Assembly (NCBI GenBank): GCA_001972305.1
Contig: BDDD01000179.1
Coordinates: 869,346 to 933,345, forward strand
DNA from: Cephalotus follicularis
Lineage: Eukaryota > Streptophyta > Magnoliopsida > Oxalidales > Cephalotaceae
DNA: 64,000 nucleotides
Reading direction: 5' to 3'
Shown here: positions 11,303-22,741 of the stretch, one piece after another
Position numbering within the stretch: the first letter of the stretch is position 1
Layout: each line of letters opens with the position of its first letter
Program-made: the position numbers and the translations under genes
The notes under the pieces: model-generated
The model's database searches: none
Seen by the model: the letters and a program-made list of their open reading frames with translations, nothing else
Told to the model about the DNA's origin: nothing

Positions 11303-13405
11303 CCAAAGAATGTGACGGAGATGCGCAGCTTCCTTGGTTTGGCGGGATATTACCGGAGGTTTATCCAGATTTTTTCACGGATAGCTGAACCTTTGACCAG
11401 ACTGACCCAGAAAAAGACTCTTTCCGTCTGGGACGAGGACAGCGAGGCTAGTTTTCGTGAGCTGAAGGACCGGTTAGTTTCCGCTCCTATCTTGGCATTA
11501 CCTGAGGGTAATGAAGACTTTGCAGTGTACAGTGATGCATCGGGTAAAGGCTTGGGCTGTGTGTTGATGCAGCGAGGCCGAGGGATTGCATATGCCTCGA
11601 GGAAGCTTAAACTGTATGAAGAAAATTACCCAACTCATGACCTTGAGCTTGCAGCTATCATCTTCGCCCCTCAGAAGTGGAGGCACTACCTTTATGGGGA
11701 GCAGTTTGAGATCTTTACCGATCATAAAAGCTTGAGGTATTTGTTTTGTCAAGATACACTAAACATGAGACAGCGCAGATGGGTGGAATTCTTCAACGAT
11801 TATGATTGCAGTGTTCAATATCACCCGGGAAAAGCGAATGTGGTCGCTGATGCCTTGAGCCGCAAGGCTATGCTTGCTAGTACCATGGTGTCGCAATGGA
11901 AGATGTTGGAAGACTTCCGAGAGTGGTCTCCATTCAATCAGTCACCAGGGATCTTTCTAGCCGACATGCGGGTAGAACCAGTGTTACTACATCACATCAA
12001 AGATGCACAACCACATGATCCTGAACTGCAGAGGATTCGAGAGAATCTAGATTCGGAATCTGATTTTAGAGTACATGATGATAGTATTATGAGATATCGG
12101 GGACGCGTATGTCTTCTGAATGAGTCTAGAGTGAAGGATCAGCTACTCCGTTGGGCTCATAAATCCCTGTACAGTATTCATCCAGGTAGCACGAAGATGT
12201 ATCAAGACATGAACAAGTGTTACTGGTGGCCTGGCATGAAGCGGGAGATTGATGAGTATGTGGCAAAGTGTTTGACTTGCCAGACAGTTAAGGCCGAGCA
12301 CCAGAGACCGGCAGGTTTACTGCAGCCTTTGCCCATTCCGGAGTGGAAGTGGGAACATGTCACGATGGATTTCGTTTCGGGTTTTCCTCTGACTCGGAAC
12401 CGTCATAATGACGTGTGGGTCATCGTGGATAGACTCACCAAATCGGCGCACTTTCTTCCGACACACGTTACTGATTCTGCGAGCAATCTAGCTCGGCTGT
12501 ATGTGAAGGAGATAGTGAGGCTACACGGGGTTCCAGTCAGCATTGTATGTGATAGAGATGCCATCTTCACTTCCAACTTTTGGAAGAGGTTTCAGTCAGC
12601 ATTTGGGACGAAGCTGAACTTGAGTACTGCCTTCCACCCTCAGACCGATGGGCAGTCTGAGCGTACCATCCAGACCTTGGAGGATATACTACGGGCTTGC
12701 GTAATTGATTTTGCTGGTACCTGGGAGGATCACATTCCTCTTATAGAGTTTTCTTACAATAATAGCTATCACTCCAGTATCGGTATGGCACCGTTTGAGG
12801 CACTGTATGGGAGGAAGTGCAGATCCCCTGTGTGTTGGGATGAGGTCGGGGAGCGACCTTTACTCGGGACTGAATTGGTGGAGGAAACTTCAGAAAAGAT
12901 AAGGACGATCAAGAAGAATCTGCTTGCTGCTGAGAGTCGACAAAAGAGCTACACTGACAGTGTAAAGAGAAGGCCTCTGGTCTTTAATGTGGGTGATCAC
13001 GTGTTCTTGAAGGTATCACCCTGGAAGGGCGTGCAACGGTTTGGAAAGAAGGGCAAATTAGCTCCCCGCTACATTGGTCCTTTTGAGATTTTGGAGAGAG
13101 TCGAGGAGGTAGCTTATCAGCTTGCCTTACGTCCTGCACTGTCGAACGTGCATGACGTCTTCCACATATCTATGCTGAGGAGATATATTCCGGACCCATC
13201 ACATGTCCTGGATTATGATACTTTTCCTGTGCAGGATGATCTATCTTGTGAGGAGTTACCCGTGCGGATTCTCGATCGGAAGACGCAGACCTTGAGGAAC
13301 CGAACCATCTCCATGGTCAAGGTTCAATGGCAGTTTCACAAACCTGATGAAGCAACATGGGAGCGTGAGGAGGACATCCGAGAACGCTTCCCGCACTTGT
13401 TCTAG
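11303..13405 (+). pseudogene. pol: E1 RNase H, integrase and chromodomain-like end
   Basis: This frame is open after TAA 11300 and runs about 700 residues. Counted from ATG 11312: RNase H with VYSDASG (72-78), ELAA (112-115), TDHKSL (136-141) and ADALSR (179-184); integrase zinc finger H283/H290/C320/C323; catalytic triad D353 (TMDF), D413 (CDRD), E450 (GQSE). A GPF/ILERV segment and HDVFHISMLR follow. The last ~55 residues (VKVQW...ATWEREEDIRERFPHLF) look like the group II chromodomain of Tekay chromoviruses, thought to guide insertion into heterochromatin. No inner stop is present, so this part still looks intact, but it is cut off from gag and RT. TAG at 13403-13405 ends it. Confidence 0.92.
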
Positions 13406-13436
13406 TATTGTGTTAATTTCGAGGACGAAATTTCTT

Positions 13437-13450
13437 GAAGGAGGGGTGGA
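13437..13450 (+). other. E1 polypurine tract
   Basis: GAAGGAGGGGTGGA lies directly before the 3' LTR. It is the expected primer for plus-strand DNA. E5 has nearly the same tract on the minus strand. Confidence 0.88.
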
Positions 13451-16241
13451 TGTAACGCCCGGTATTTTCCTGAATGTAATATTTCGATTTATGATGTAAT
13501 CATTAAACTTGATTTAATGAGAATGTTGAGATTTGAACTCAAAGGATGCTTGCAAACCCTATTTATGGTTTTGGACATGAAAGGTGTGTGTTAAAAGCTT
13601 GAAACGACACTGTTTTGGGACAAAGACATCGACGTCTTTAGAAAGACGTCGACGCCTTTGGGGAGTGGGGTACACGTGGATACATGGGCATGCACATCGA
13701 CAATGGAAGAAGGCATCGACACCTTCTTACAAAATTGAAAAGACATCGACGTCTAAGTAAAGACGTCGACGCCTTTTTAGTGAATGGCTGTCACGTTCTT
13801 CGCTGGCAGAATAACATGCAAAGGGATCTTGGGGGCTTTACCAGACGCCTTTTCAAGTGCCTTGTGACGTGGTGAGCAGGTCGGTGTGTTTCCAGGAATT
13901 CTTAAACATGTTCCTCACATGGAACATGCAAGGGATTACCACCCTCACACGCAACCTACATAAGAAAGAAAGAAGAAGACAAAAGAGAAAATGTAGGAAT
14001 CTGGAAAGTGGGAGAGAACACTAGTGTGCCTGTTAAATGACAGAAGAAGGATGTCGGGGGGAAGCTATCTGCATAAGTATAACCCTCCCCACTTATCTCT
14101 CTCGTTTTATAACACCAGAAGAGAGAGAGGGAATAAATCAGTGAGAGTGTGTGTGCCACCATTGTTGAGCAAGGGAGCTTTGAGCTTGCACACCAACTGC
14201 TAGGACGAACCAGGGAGCTTGCAAGCCGTACCTGGGGACTCAAGTGACTTCGTGGAGTACTAAAAGAGGTGGACTTTTGGCTTCTAACTTGAAGCCAGAG
14301 GTAGGGGAAAGCCATACTGTAATTTCGAGTTTGATACTCATGCATGTTTATGAGTTTGGATGTATAAAAATGCATGATTCTTGGATTGATATTGTTACTG
14401 GATTGATGCCATGATATGCTAGATATGTTTGGAGTGTCTGCATGTTGGTTCCTTGCTATGAAAACCCGTTATTATGCATGATTATGGGTTACTGAGGTCA
14501 CTGTTTGATAAGTCGTGAGGTTGAAGACGACTACTATTGAAAAAGACATCGACGCTTTTTAGTTAAACATCGACGTCTTTTATGTTTTGCCTCATTACTG
14601 ATTGAAAGGGATCAACGTCTATGGAAAGACATCGGCGCCCTAGTTTACCTGTCTGGATTTTGATGTAAAAGACATCAACGCCTAAGGTTCCTACCTTAAC
14701 GCGTCGACGCCATCAACAATACGCTGTCGTTTTAAGGCTCCAGACCTTGAACGTCGACGCGTAAGTTTTAGACATCGACGCCTTCAGTAGAAGAAAGCAC
14801 TGACACTGAGACTTGGACATCGACGCCTGACGTGAAAGACATCGACGCCTTTGGGAAAGACGTCGACGTCTTTGTTACTGTTTTGGTTATCCTTCATCTA
14901 ATGATACGAAATGATTCCGATACCTGTTTGGGTGCATTTGAGCATATGTGTGCATTGCATATGCACTGTTTACTGCCTGATTGTGTACTGTTTGCGAATT
15001 CTTTATGATTTCTAAAGTATTGATATTTAGAAATGCATATGTTAACTCAGAATAGAATATTTTGAGTATGAAAATATGTATTGATTGAATAACGTATTTT
15101 CGACCGAACGGATAAACAAATTACACTACTGAAACTGTTACTGATATTTTCTACTGAAAATACCTATTTTCAAATGTTGTCAATTTTGGAAACATTTTGG
15201 AAAACAACTGCCTGTTGTCGATCAAATCGATTATTACTGTTTACTGCACTGTTACTGTTGAATTCACTGTTTGCTCTGTGAATTGGTATGTGTTTGTGTT
15301 TGCGCTACTAGTTGCATGGCGGAGGTTGCCAGCGCCGACTAGTGGTAGGGTTGTACCTAGGGGCCTGGAGCATGGCTAGGTGACTCACTGTACTGTATCC
15401 TCGCTCGGTTGCCCGAAGTGGGGACCGGAGTGGGAGTGTAGCGTGGGGCCAGGAGTTGGCGGCGCTATAACTGTTGTTGTGGTCCTATGTGGACATACTG
15501 CCTGTTGTGGTCCTATGTGGACATACTGCCTGTTGTTGTGGTCCTATGTGGACATACTGCCTGTTGTGGTCCTATGCGGACATACTGTACTGCCTGTGGG
15601 TCCTTCTTGGACATTACTGTGTTTGTTAGCATAGCCCTGGCCGGGTTACTATTGTACTGTTACTGTATACATATATTTTTATATATATGTAACACTGATA
15701 TTTTACTGTACTGATATACGTATTTTCATATATGTATGAACTGAGTCTCCACTACACTGCATCATTTATGCATTCATATCATGACATGCATTATGTTGAT
15801 CCCGATTTACTGATATGACTTAGCCGAGTGAGGACAAAGGCTAACCCCCTACTTTACAGATTGATGCAATGGACTGTTGGATCGACATGGACGAAGATCA
15901 AGCTGTTATAATCTTGATTTTGTTTATCTTCCTGTTTGTATTAAACCCATGTGGATTATGATTTCTGGATGTGCCATTGTTATGGTATTTGTTTCTGAAG
16001 GAATTTTATATTGTACTGTAATTCACGCTCCGTTTTATGGGCGATTAACCTTGATGACCTGTTTTTGGGTAGCGTGCGGTATGGGACGCACGTTACGTGT
16101 TTACGGCTTATGTCTTGTTATGCTTCCGCAACTGACAGTTTGTTTAAAAGTTTTAATTTTTATAGTTTTTACATGAGCTGTATTTTATGTTAATTGTCTT
16201 TACCGCTTTAATGTCGCGTTTTCTATAAACGGGGTGTGACA
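13451..16241 (+). repeat. E1 3' LTR
   Basis: 2791 bp and nearly identical to 5950-8752 throughout, including both motif clusters (13620-13780; 14540-14873 with the 18-base palindrome at 14856-14873) and the minisatellite at 15481-15595. Open frames inside it duplicate those of the 5' LTR and are not genes. Confidence 0.93.
15481..15595 (+). repeat. 28/31-bp alternating minisatellite (E1 3' LTR)
   Basis: Units start at 15481, 15509, 15540 and 15568, the same count and spacing as in the 5' LTR, so the array was already present when E1 inserted. Confidence 0.85.
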
Positions 16242-16246
16242 ATATT

Positions 16247-16574
16247 TCTATTTGGCTTCTAATTTAAATGTTGAACTATGCTTATGTTTGAATGTTGTTT
16301 ATTTGAATGTTTTGAATGAATGTTTGTCGTTTTGTTGAAATGATAAAACAAAGCTTCGTAGCTTTTGTTATTAATCTTTTTTATTACCTCCAAAATAGGG
16401 AGAGAAATATAGCATCAGGTATTTGAACTCTTCTTTGATTAATGAGGATATGGAACAAAGATACAATTTTAATACGATAGTCAACAAAGTTAACAAAAGT
16501 ATAATTTTCAATTTTTTATTGATTGAGGAGGTATCAAGTCAATATAATATGTTGTTAATATTTTATATGTTATA
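16247..16574 (+). other. Old host element between E1 and E2, non-coding
   Basis: AT-rich sequence that continues the sequence left of E1 (ends ATATT at 5949) and resumes after E2 at 21106. It contains a CCAAAATAGGGAGAGAAAT stretch near 16390, similar to the purine tract at 21131-21142. Multiplied polypurine tracts are a described trait of Sirevirus-type copia elements. The frame at 16423-16716 crosses into the E2 LTR and is not a gene. Confidence 0.45.
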
Positions 16575-17129
16575 TGTAACACCCCGCGTTATATTTTGGA
16601 GTATGCATATTAAGTGTGTACGTCATTTATTATTGTTGGGCCTTAGTGAATTATTTAAGACATGCATTAGTTTATTATTGGGCTTGACTAATGGAAAAAA
16701 ATTCAAAACGGGCTAGATAGTTTATTAAACTTTAATGTTATTATACTAAGTTGAGGCCCAAATAATGCTTAAAGCCAAAGTTAAACATTTCCTATGTCAA
16801 AGGCTCAAATCACTTTTTTTATGGCCCAAATTCCATCCTAATACTTGGCCCAACACAACCCAATTCCCTTCTCCATTATTTCAGCCGATTTTGACAAAGA
16901 AATTGGCCCAATTTCGGCATTTTCTTCTCCAAAATATCCGGCCTCAATTGTCCATCACTCTCCAACATTCTAGAACAATCCAAGGCTTACTAAGGAAGCT
17001 AATATAATCGGCACCTCCACTCTTCAAGCGAGCCAACGCCTCCCTCTCCACTTCTTCAATTTTCTACAAATTCTTCAAGGTTCAAGCCAAGAAAATCATT
17101 AATCCTCCTACATTCTTGAAACTAACGCG
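16575..17129 (+). repeat. E2 5' LTR, truncated to its first 555 bp
   Basis: It starts TGTAACACCCCGCG and is collinear with 18257-18812 until AAACTAACGCG, where the sequence changes to RT coding DNA. The small open frames inside (for example 16765-17007) recur in the 3' LTR and are chance frames. Confidence 0.9.
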
Positions 17130-18210
17130 AATATGGATTTGATGAATACGAGTTCTTGATCATACCATTTGGGCTGACCAATGCACCGACAACATTTAGG
17201 GATTTGATGAATCGAGTTTTTCGGCCTTTTCTAGACAATTTTGTAGTGGTGTTCATCGATGATGTGATGGTATATTCTCGCAGTCATACTGATCATGGTG
17301 GACATTTGAGGACTGTTTTGCAATCGCTGAGAGATCATCAACTTTATGCAAAGCTCAGTAAATGTGAGTTTTGGCTAGACAGAGTTGTATTTTTGGGACA
17401 TGTGATCTCGGGTCAGGGCATTGAAGTAGACCCGAAGAAGGTATAAGTTGTATTGGCTTGGGAGCGGCCCAGAAATGTTACAGAGATACGCAGTTTTCTG
17501 GGGCTAGCAGGATATTACAGGAGTTTTATTGAAGTCTTCTCCTTGTTAGCAACACATTTGACTAAGCTAACAAGGAAGGAAGTTAAGTTCGAGTGGACCG
17601 ATGATTGTGACAGGAGTTTTCAAGAGCTGAAGAATAGATTGACCACAGCTCCAATTTTAGCTCCAATTTTAGCTCATCCATCTCCAGGTGGCGGTGGATT
17701 TGTAGTTTATAGTGATGCCTCCAGGCAAGAGAGCTATGTGGATAAACGTCAAAAGGATTTGGAATTTGAAGTCGGTGATAAAGTATTCCTTCGAGTATCA
17801 TCCTATACAGGATTGATCCATTTTGGTAGGCGTGGCAAGCTAAGTCCCCGATATATTGGACCTTTTGAAATTTTACAGAGGATTGGCCCTGTTGCATATC
17901 GGTTAGCTTTGCCACTAGAGTGGCCCGTATTCATGATGTCTTCCATGTATCAGTGCTGAGGAAGTACATCCCAGATCCTTCACATATCTTAAGTACTCCG
18001 ATTGATTTGTCTGATGAGGATTTGCCGGACTTAGCTTATGAAGAAGTCTCGGTGCAGATTTTGGATCCTCAAGATCAGGTTTTGAGGACCAAGACTATTC
18101 CATTAGTTAACGTCTTGTGGAGGAACCAAGTTGTAGATGAGGCTATATGGGAGCGCGAAGATGAGATGAAGAAGCGCTACCCAGATCTCTTCGATAATTC
18201 AGGTATGTGA
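17130..18210 (+). pseudogene. pol: E2 pol remnant: RT end, RNase H start, integrase end, chromodomain
   Basis: 17130-17443 encodes the RT segment with PFGLTNAP, the catalytic [10 protein letters not shown] and KCEFWL. A TAA at 17444-17446 follows, then [11 protein letters not shown] and the start of RNase H up to YSDAS near 17727. At that point a deletion fuses it to RQESYVDKR...[11 protein letters not shown] from the integrase end. A frameshift near 17910 leads into [16 protein letters not shown] and a terminal chromodomain-like VNVLWRN...IWEREDEMKKRYPDLF, ending at TGA 18208-18210. All catalytic integrase residues are lost. The C-terminus resembles the E1 lineage, so I place it in Tekay-like chromoviruses. 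Confidence 0.88.
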
Positions 18211-18231
18211 ATTTTGAGGACAAATTTCTAA

Positions 18232-18256
18232 AATAGGAGAGGGGGGGGGGGTATGC
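18232..18256 (+). other. E2 polypurine tract with G-run
   Basis: AATAGGAGA is followed by an unbroken run of G (18241-18251) and TATGC directly before the 3' LTR. The G-run is long enough to be prone to length error in sequencing or replication. Confidence 0.7.
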
Positions 18257-19320
18257 TGTAACACCCCGCGTTATATTTTGGAGTATGCATATTAAGTGTG
18301 TACGTCATTTATTATTTTCGGGCCTTAGTGAATTATTTAAGGCATGCATTAGTTTATTATTGGGCTTGACCAATGGAAAAAAAATTAAAAACGGGCTAGA
18401 TAGTTTATTAAACTTTAAGGTTATTATACTATGTTGAGGCCCAAATAATGCTTAAAGCCAAAGTTAAACATTTCCTATGTTAAAGACCCAAATCATTTTT
18501 TTATGGCCCAAATTCCATCCTAATACTTGGCCCAACACATACCAATTCCCTTCTCCATTATTTCAGTCGATTTTGATAAAGAAATTGGACCAATTTCAGC
18601 ATTTTCTTCCCCAAAATAGCCAGCCTCAATTGTCCATCACTCTCCAACATTCTAGAGCAATCCAAGGCTTACTAAGGAAGCTAATATAATCAGCACCTCC
18701 ACTCTTCAATCGAGACGACGCCTCCCTCTCCATTTCTTCAATTTTCTACAAATTCTTCAAGGTTCAAGCCAGGAAAATCATTAATCCTCCTACATTCTTG
18801 AAACTAATGCGGATTCTGTTTCTGATCCGGAGCATCGTGGGGTTAGTCAGCGATAGTCGAGTTTAATAATCAGTGAGTGGGACATTCCCTTCCTATTCTT
18901 TATTGTCTTTGAGACTCCAGTTTATGTGCCCTTATATATACTTGTGTTATGTGATGATTTCATTGGGATTTGAATCCCTTGTCTTTTGTTGAGCATGTTC
19001 ATTGATTTCTATATGTTTTATGTGCTCGGGCTCTGGGTAATTAAGTCACCTTCCTATTTTTATGTGTCCTTGTGATATATGATATTGGTCGGGATTTGTA
19101 TCTCGTTGTCCTTCTATTGACGTATCCTTTGTTTTATGATGGGACAAGGTTTGAGATTATATCCCACTTGTTTTCTGTGGCATGTTTATTTGAGATATGA
19201 TTCCGAGCTGGTATGTGTTCGATGTTCTGGGTGACTTGGTCCCCTTCTTATATTAATGATACCGTGACTTGTTATGTTGTCATACTATGTTACATTCTTA
19301 TGCTGGGTACCGGGATTATG

Positions 19321-19690
19321 GATATGTGATTCCGACGAGGGCAGATCGGTGAAATAACGACTTCCCCTCGGTCGAGGTTGTGATACATGATTTCTGACGA
19401 GGGCAGATCCGTGTGGTACATGACATCCCCTCAGTCGAGGTTCTGGTATGTGATTCCGATGAGGGTAGATCCATGAAATAATGACGTCCCCTCGGTCGAG
19501 GTTCAGATATGTGGTTCCGACGAGGGCAGATCGGTGAAATAACGATGCCCCCTTGGTCGATGTGGTGATACATGATTTCTGACGAGGGCAGATCCATGAA
19601 ATAATGATGTCGCCTCGGTCGAGGTTCAGATATGTGGTTTCGATGAGGGCAGATCCGTGAAATAACGACGTCCCCTCAGTCAAGGTTCAT
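19321..19690 (+). repeat. ~61-bp tandem array, six copies, trimer-based
   Basis: Units start near 19321, 19383, 19446, 19506, 19568 and 19629 and share TGACGAGGGCAGATC, GAAATAA and CCCCTCGGTCGAGGTT boxes. Copies 1 and 4 share CGGTGAAATAACGA, and copies 2 and 5 share ATACATGATTTCTGACG. The array is therefore two rounds of a ~185-bp three-unit block. Confidence 0.88.
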
Positions 19691-20940
19691 ATATGTATAT
19701 CATTGCTGCAGCGGTTGTATTATGAGGCCATGGGATTTGACGATGATATGTTATGACGCCATGAGATATGGCAGTGGTATGAGATATTGCACCGGTGCAT
19801 GAGGAGGATATGATGAGGATGATATGAGATATGAAGAGGATGATGTGATGATGATGATATGATATAGATATGGTAGAACAGAGCAGTTTTAGCAGTGATA
19901 CGAGATATAATGATGACAATATAGTTATACCAGCATCCCCGTATGATATGATTTTTATGGGCACATTCTTGATTTATCCTCTGATGTTATTATTTTCTTT
20001 ATGGGCACATACCTTATTATTCATGATCATGACTCTGATTCTTGATATTCATTGTATCCTGATTCATTGTGATCTTGTTATACTCGGATGGCATTATTTT
20101 TGTTTGTGTTGTTATTCAGATGTTTATTTTGGGCTTAAAGCCTGTTGTAGATATCGTATAATCATTTCCATTATTGAGCTTGTGATCTTCTATTTTTTTA
20201 GTCTTATTAATGAGTTTGTTCTTTTTATGAACTCTCTTATATTTGTAACCTATACTTTTGATTACCATATATATTTCTTTCAGCGCATCCGGTTGTTTGT
20301 AGGGATGCATTAGGGAATGACTTGTCTCAACTCACTTAGTCATTTGGACTAACCCCCTCCCAGATTTATTTTGCAGATGAGGTAATAGTAGATGATCCAG
20401 ATGATCCACCAGTATGATAGTACCAAGTTTGGAGGTAGACCACAGGCCCAGGCACCATTTACTGGCACTCATAGCCAGCCTCTCATGCATACATTGGGCA
20501 AATTTTTGGGTTGTATTTATTTTGTCATAGTTATATATGAGATAGTTAGTAATTTTTGAGGTATGATTTCCTTTTGAGAATTATATGATCATATAATAAT
20601 TATGATGAAATCAGGCATAACTTGTTAAGCCTGTGATGAATAGAACTAGAATGAACTGATGATTCCTCATTCGGGAGTGTGGTATATATATAAACTGCGA
20701 TTTTATATAGGTGAAAAATTTGAGAAATGTCCATTTTTAGGGGGAACTTTAGTAGTTTTTCTGCAGAAATTCCACCCTATTAAATTGGACAAATAAATTC
20801 ATAAATCATCATGATTATAAGTTTAAAAAGAAATTTTGAACCGAAATGATGTTAATAGGATGAAGGAGGTCAGGAATGGAATTAAATAATGAATCTTGAG
20901 GTAATATGTTATAAGAACAAAGGTTGAATATATGGTTCAA

Positions 20941-21045
20941 CATGATAGGAGTAGACTAATGGTCAAGTTAATATAAAAATTCTATAGTTAAGTGTGCTCG
21001 GGCGAGAGAAATTTTAAAATGAGTGACCTCCTAAGAAGTTAGCCT
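20941..21045 (+). repeat. 5S rRNA-like segment inside the E2 LTR
   Basis: From 20986 to 21040 the bases line up without gaps with the 3' half of plant 5S rRNA as I recall it, about 43 of 55 matching. Visible blocks are AGTTAAG, GGGCGAGAG, GTGACCTCCT and GAAGT. These cover the intermediate element and C-box of the polymerase III internal promoter. Weaker, mostly collinear similarity (ACTAATG block) extends to about 20941. Most differences are G-to-A or C-to-T. This is LTR sequence and not a working 5S gene. Cassandra elements are the known case of 5S-bearing LTRs, but the element here is a chromovirus. Confidence 0.6.
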
Positions 21046-21105
21046 TTTATAAGGCACGGCTTGTCGATTAGGGTTATGGTTAAATGAACTGGTCGTGTCA
21101 TTATA

Positions 21106-21561
21106 TGCTTAAATATTTTAAAATTATAAAAAATAGGGAGATTGTTAGATTCCAGTATCAATTATATCTTGATATGAACAACTCTATTTTGATTAACTAT
21201 TAAATATTTAATATGTTAAGTAAAATAAAAAAGATTATTGTTGAAATTGTTACTATAATTGCTATAATCTTAAATTGTTATTGAAATATGTTCATGGCAT
21301 CCATTGTGAAATTATTATAAGAATTGAGTTTAATTTAACAAAAGCATCATGCCTTAAGCCTTAAGAAACAAAACTTTCTTTTGTTTGTGAGACATGTTGT
21401 ACAGATAAACTGAAGCATGGAGGCATTGAAAGAAATCGAAGTTTTTTCATAAATAACTTTGACGCAATTAAAGACAACATCAATGCCTTTTCACAATAGC
21501 TTTACATGCGTATGTTTAATCCAAAAGCATCTACGCAATCATGATAACATCGGCGCAATTC
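21106..21561 (+). repeat. Old host element: purine tract and start of its 3' LTR
   Basis: AAATAGGGAGAT at 21131-21142 followed by TGTTAGATTCC at 21143 is the arrangement seen at copia/Sirevirus 3' LTR starts. Further on lie GACGCAATT and CATCGGCGCAATT motifs of the GTCGAC type (21460-21560). E3 interrupts it at 21561. The matching 5' LTR was not recognised, so the family assignment is inference. Confidence 0.45.
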
Positions 21562-21741
21562 TGTGACGACCCGAATTCCCTTTTGTACTGTTCATGCATA
21601 CACTGTATCGTATTGTACTGTATCGAACCGTATCAAATTGTACTATATTGAGGTATTCCTATACCTATTGGTGATCGTATTGATCACATGCATGTATAGT
21701 CGGGATTTTGGGCAGAGTTTCGGAGAGTTGACCGAATTGAC

Positions 21742-21749
21742 TATATAAG
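21742..21749 (+). promoter_or_regulatory. TATA box of the E3 LTR
   Basis: TATATAAG is followed about 20 bases later by a CT-rich leader (TCTCTCATTCTCACC...CTCTCTCTCTAG), the usual plant core-promoter layout. Confidence 0.5.
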
Positions 21750-22255
21750 TCAATTCCTTTGTCATTTCTCTCATTCTCACCATTCCTCCTCTTCTCTCTA
21801 CCCTTCTCCCTCTCTCTCTAGCTGAGTAGCCTCCATCTTCAACCATTGCTGCCCTGGATTGCATCTCCATCGACAAGGACAGTGATTGAACAAGAAATAG
21901 CGGGTTATTGGGCGTTTTCTGCCGATTGATTGATTGGAAGCTCGACTTTTGAAGCTTCGTTTAAGGTAGGACTTCTTACTTGAGTTGCCTGTCTCTTGTA
22001 TTGATTGAATGATTGATTGTATTGATTGAATGACTGATTGAATGATTGAATTGAGTGAATTGGGGTTTTTAGGGTTTATAGCAAACCCTTGACCTAATTG
22101 TAAATTGCAGGATTGAAATTGAATTTGGAAGGTTGTAACTAGTCTTACTAACCTCAAATGATTGATTGTAAACTTTGGTTTTCAAAGAATGGCTTTAAAT
22201 TGGATTTTGACTTGAGATTGGCCCTATTTTCTGCATAAAAATCGACTCTGCTCGG

Positions 22256-22556
22256 AAAAGACATCGACCTTTAGCCCAAAGACGTCGATGCCTTTCTCAT
22301 CAGAGTGTTGTATCTTTTATTCCGAAGCAAAGACATCGACGTCTTTGCCTCGAGATGTCTTTCCCCATGAAAGACATCAATGTCGAACATCGATGCGCAT
22401 TCCCAGGCTATTTTTATCGAAACGCGTCGACGCCTTTCTACAAGGACATCGACGTCTTCGGCTAGATCTCTACACAAATAGGGAAAGACATCGACGTCTT
22501 TCCACCGTTTTAAAGAGGTGTCGATGTCTTTCACCAAAGACATCGACACCTAATGT
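22256..22556. repeat. GACRTCGACGYC motif cluster (E3 LTR)
   Basis: About ten copies of GACATCGACGTC and variants occur, both directly and as TCGATGTCTTT-type reverse forms. They lie after the promoter and leader of this LTR. Overlapping open frames on both strands (22271-22549, 22288-22683) are by-products of the repeats. Confidence 0.8.
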
Positions 22557-22741
22557 ACTGAAAGGAGTTTTTAACTGTTTAAAGGTAGTTTTCAACTTCT
22601 TTTCACATTGTCACTTGACTGGAGCCTCACTTGAGGTGTTCAAGTGTTTGAAAACAGTTTTAATGATTGTACTGATTGATTGATCGCTTGAGTCATCGGT
22701 GTTGCTGCGAGTCTAAGTCAGTAAAATGGACGCACGTTGCC

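Larger units (their letters stand above)
5950..16241 (+). mobile_element. E1: full-length Tekay/Del-type chromovirus LTR retrotransposon
   Basis: The 10,292-bp element is flanked by a perfect target duplication ATATT (5945-5949 and 16242-16246). It has two LTRs of 2803 and 2791 bp (TGTAACGCCC...GTGTGACA), a primer-binding site for initiator tRNA-Met, gag, then protease, reverse transcriptase, RNase H, integrase and a chromodomain-like end, and a purine tract before the 3' LTR. Domain order and the C-terminal segment place it in Ty3/gypsy chromoviruses, Tekay (Del) lineage. I count three substitutions in the first ~205 bases of the LTR pair, so the insertion is fairly young. Gag and pol carry two frameshifts and two in-frame stops, so it cannot make an intact polyprotein. 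Confidence 0.93.
16575..21100 (+). mobile_element. E2: internally deleted Tekay-like chromovirus
   Basis: A perfect target duplication TTATA flanks it (16570-16574; 21101-21105). The 5' LTR keeps only its first 555 bp, then jumps into mid-RT. A second deletion joins RNase H to the C-terminal part of integrase. The 3' LTR (18257-21100) is complete. The gag start, primer-binding site, protease, most of RNase H and the integrase core are missing. It belongs to a different family from E1 and carries no GTCGACGCC clusters. Confidence 0.88.
18257..21100 (+). repeat. E2 3' LTR (complete)
   Basis: 2844 bp from TGTAACACCCCGCG to GGTCGTGTCA, set by the TTATA duplication. It contains a 61-bp tandem array (19321-19690), a GAT/GAGGA-rich purine stretch (about 19730-19870) and a 5S-rRNA-like segment close to its end. 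The open frames at 19285-19683 and 19316-19597 (minus strand) are translations of the tandem array. The frame at 19870-20313 has hydrophobic codons only because the DNA is T-rich; it has no known motif. Confidence 0.85.

Noticed and set aside
20660-20690. Alternative end of the E2 3' LTR at GGGAGTGTGGTA
   Set aside because: It does not end in CA and has no matching target duplication, whereas the end at 21100 is followed by TTATA exactly as on the left side.
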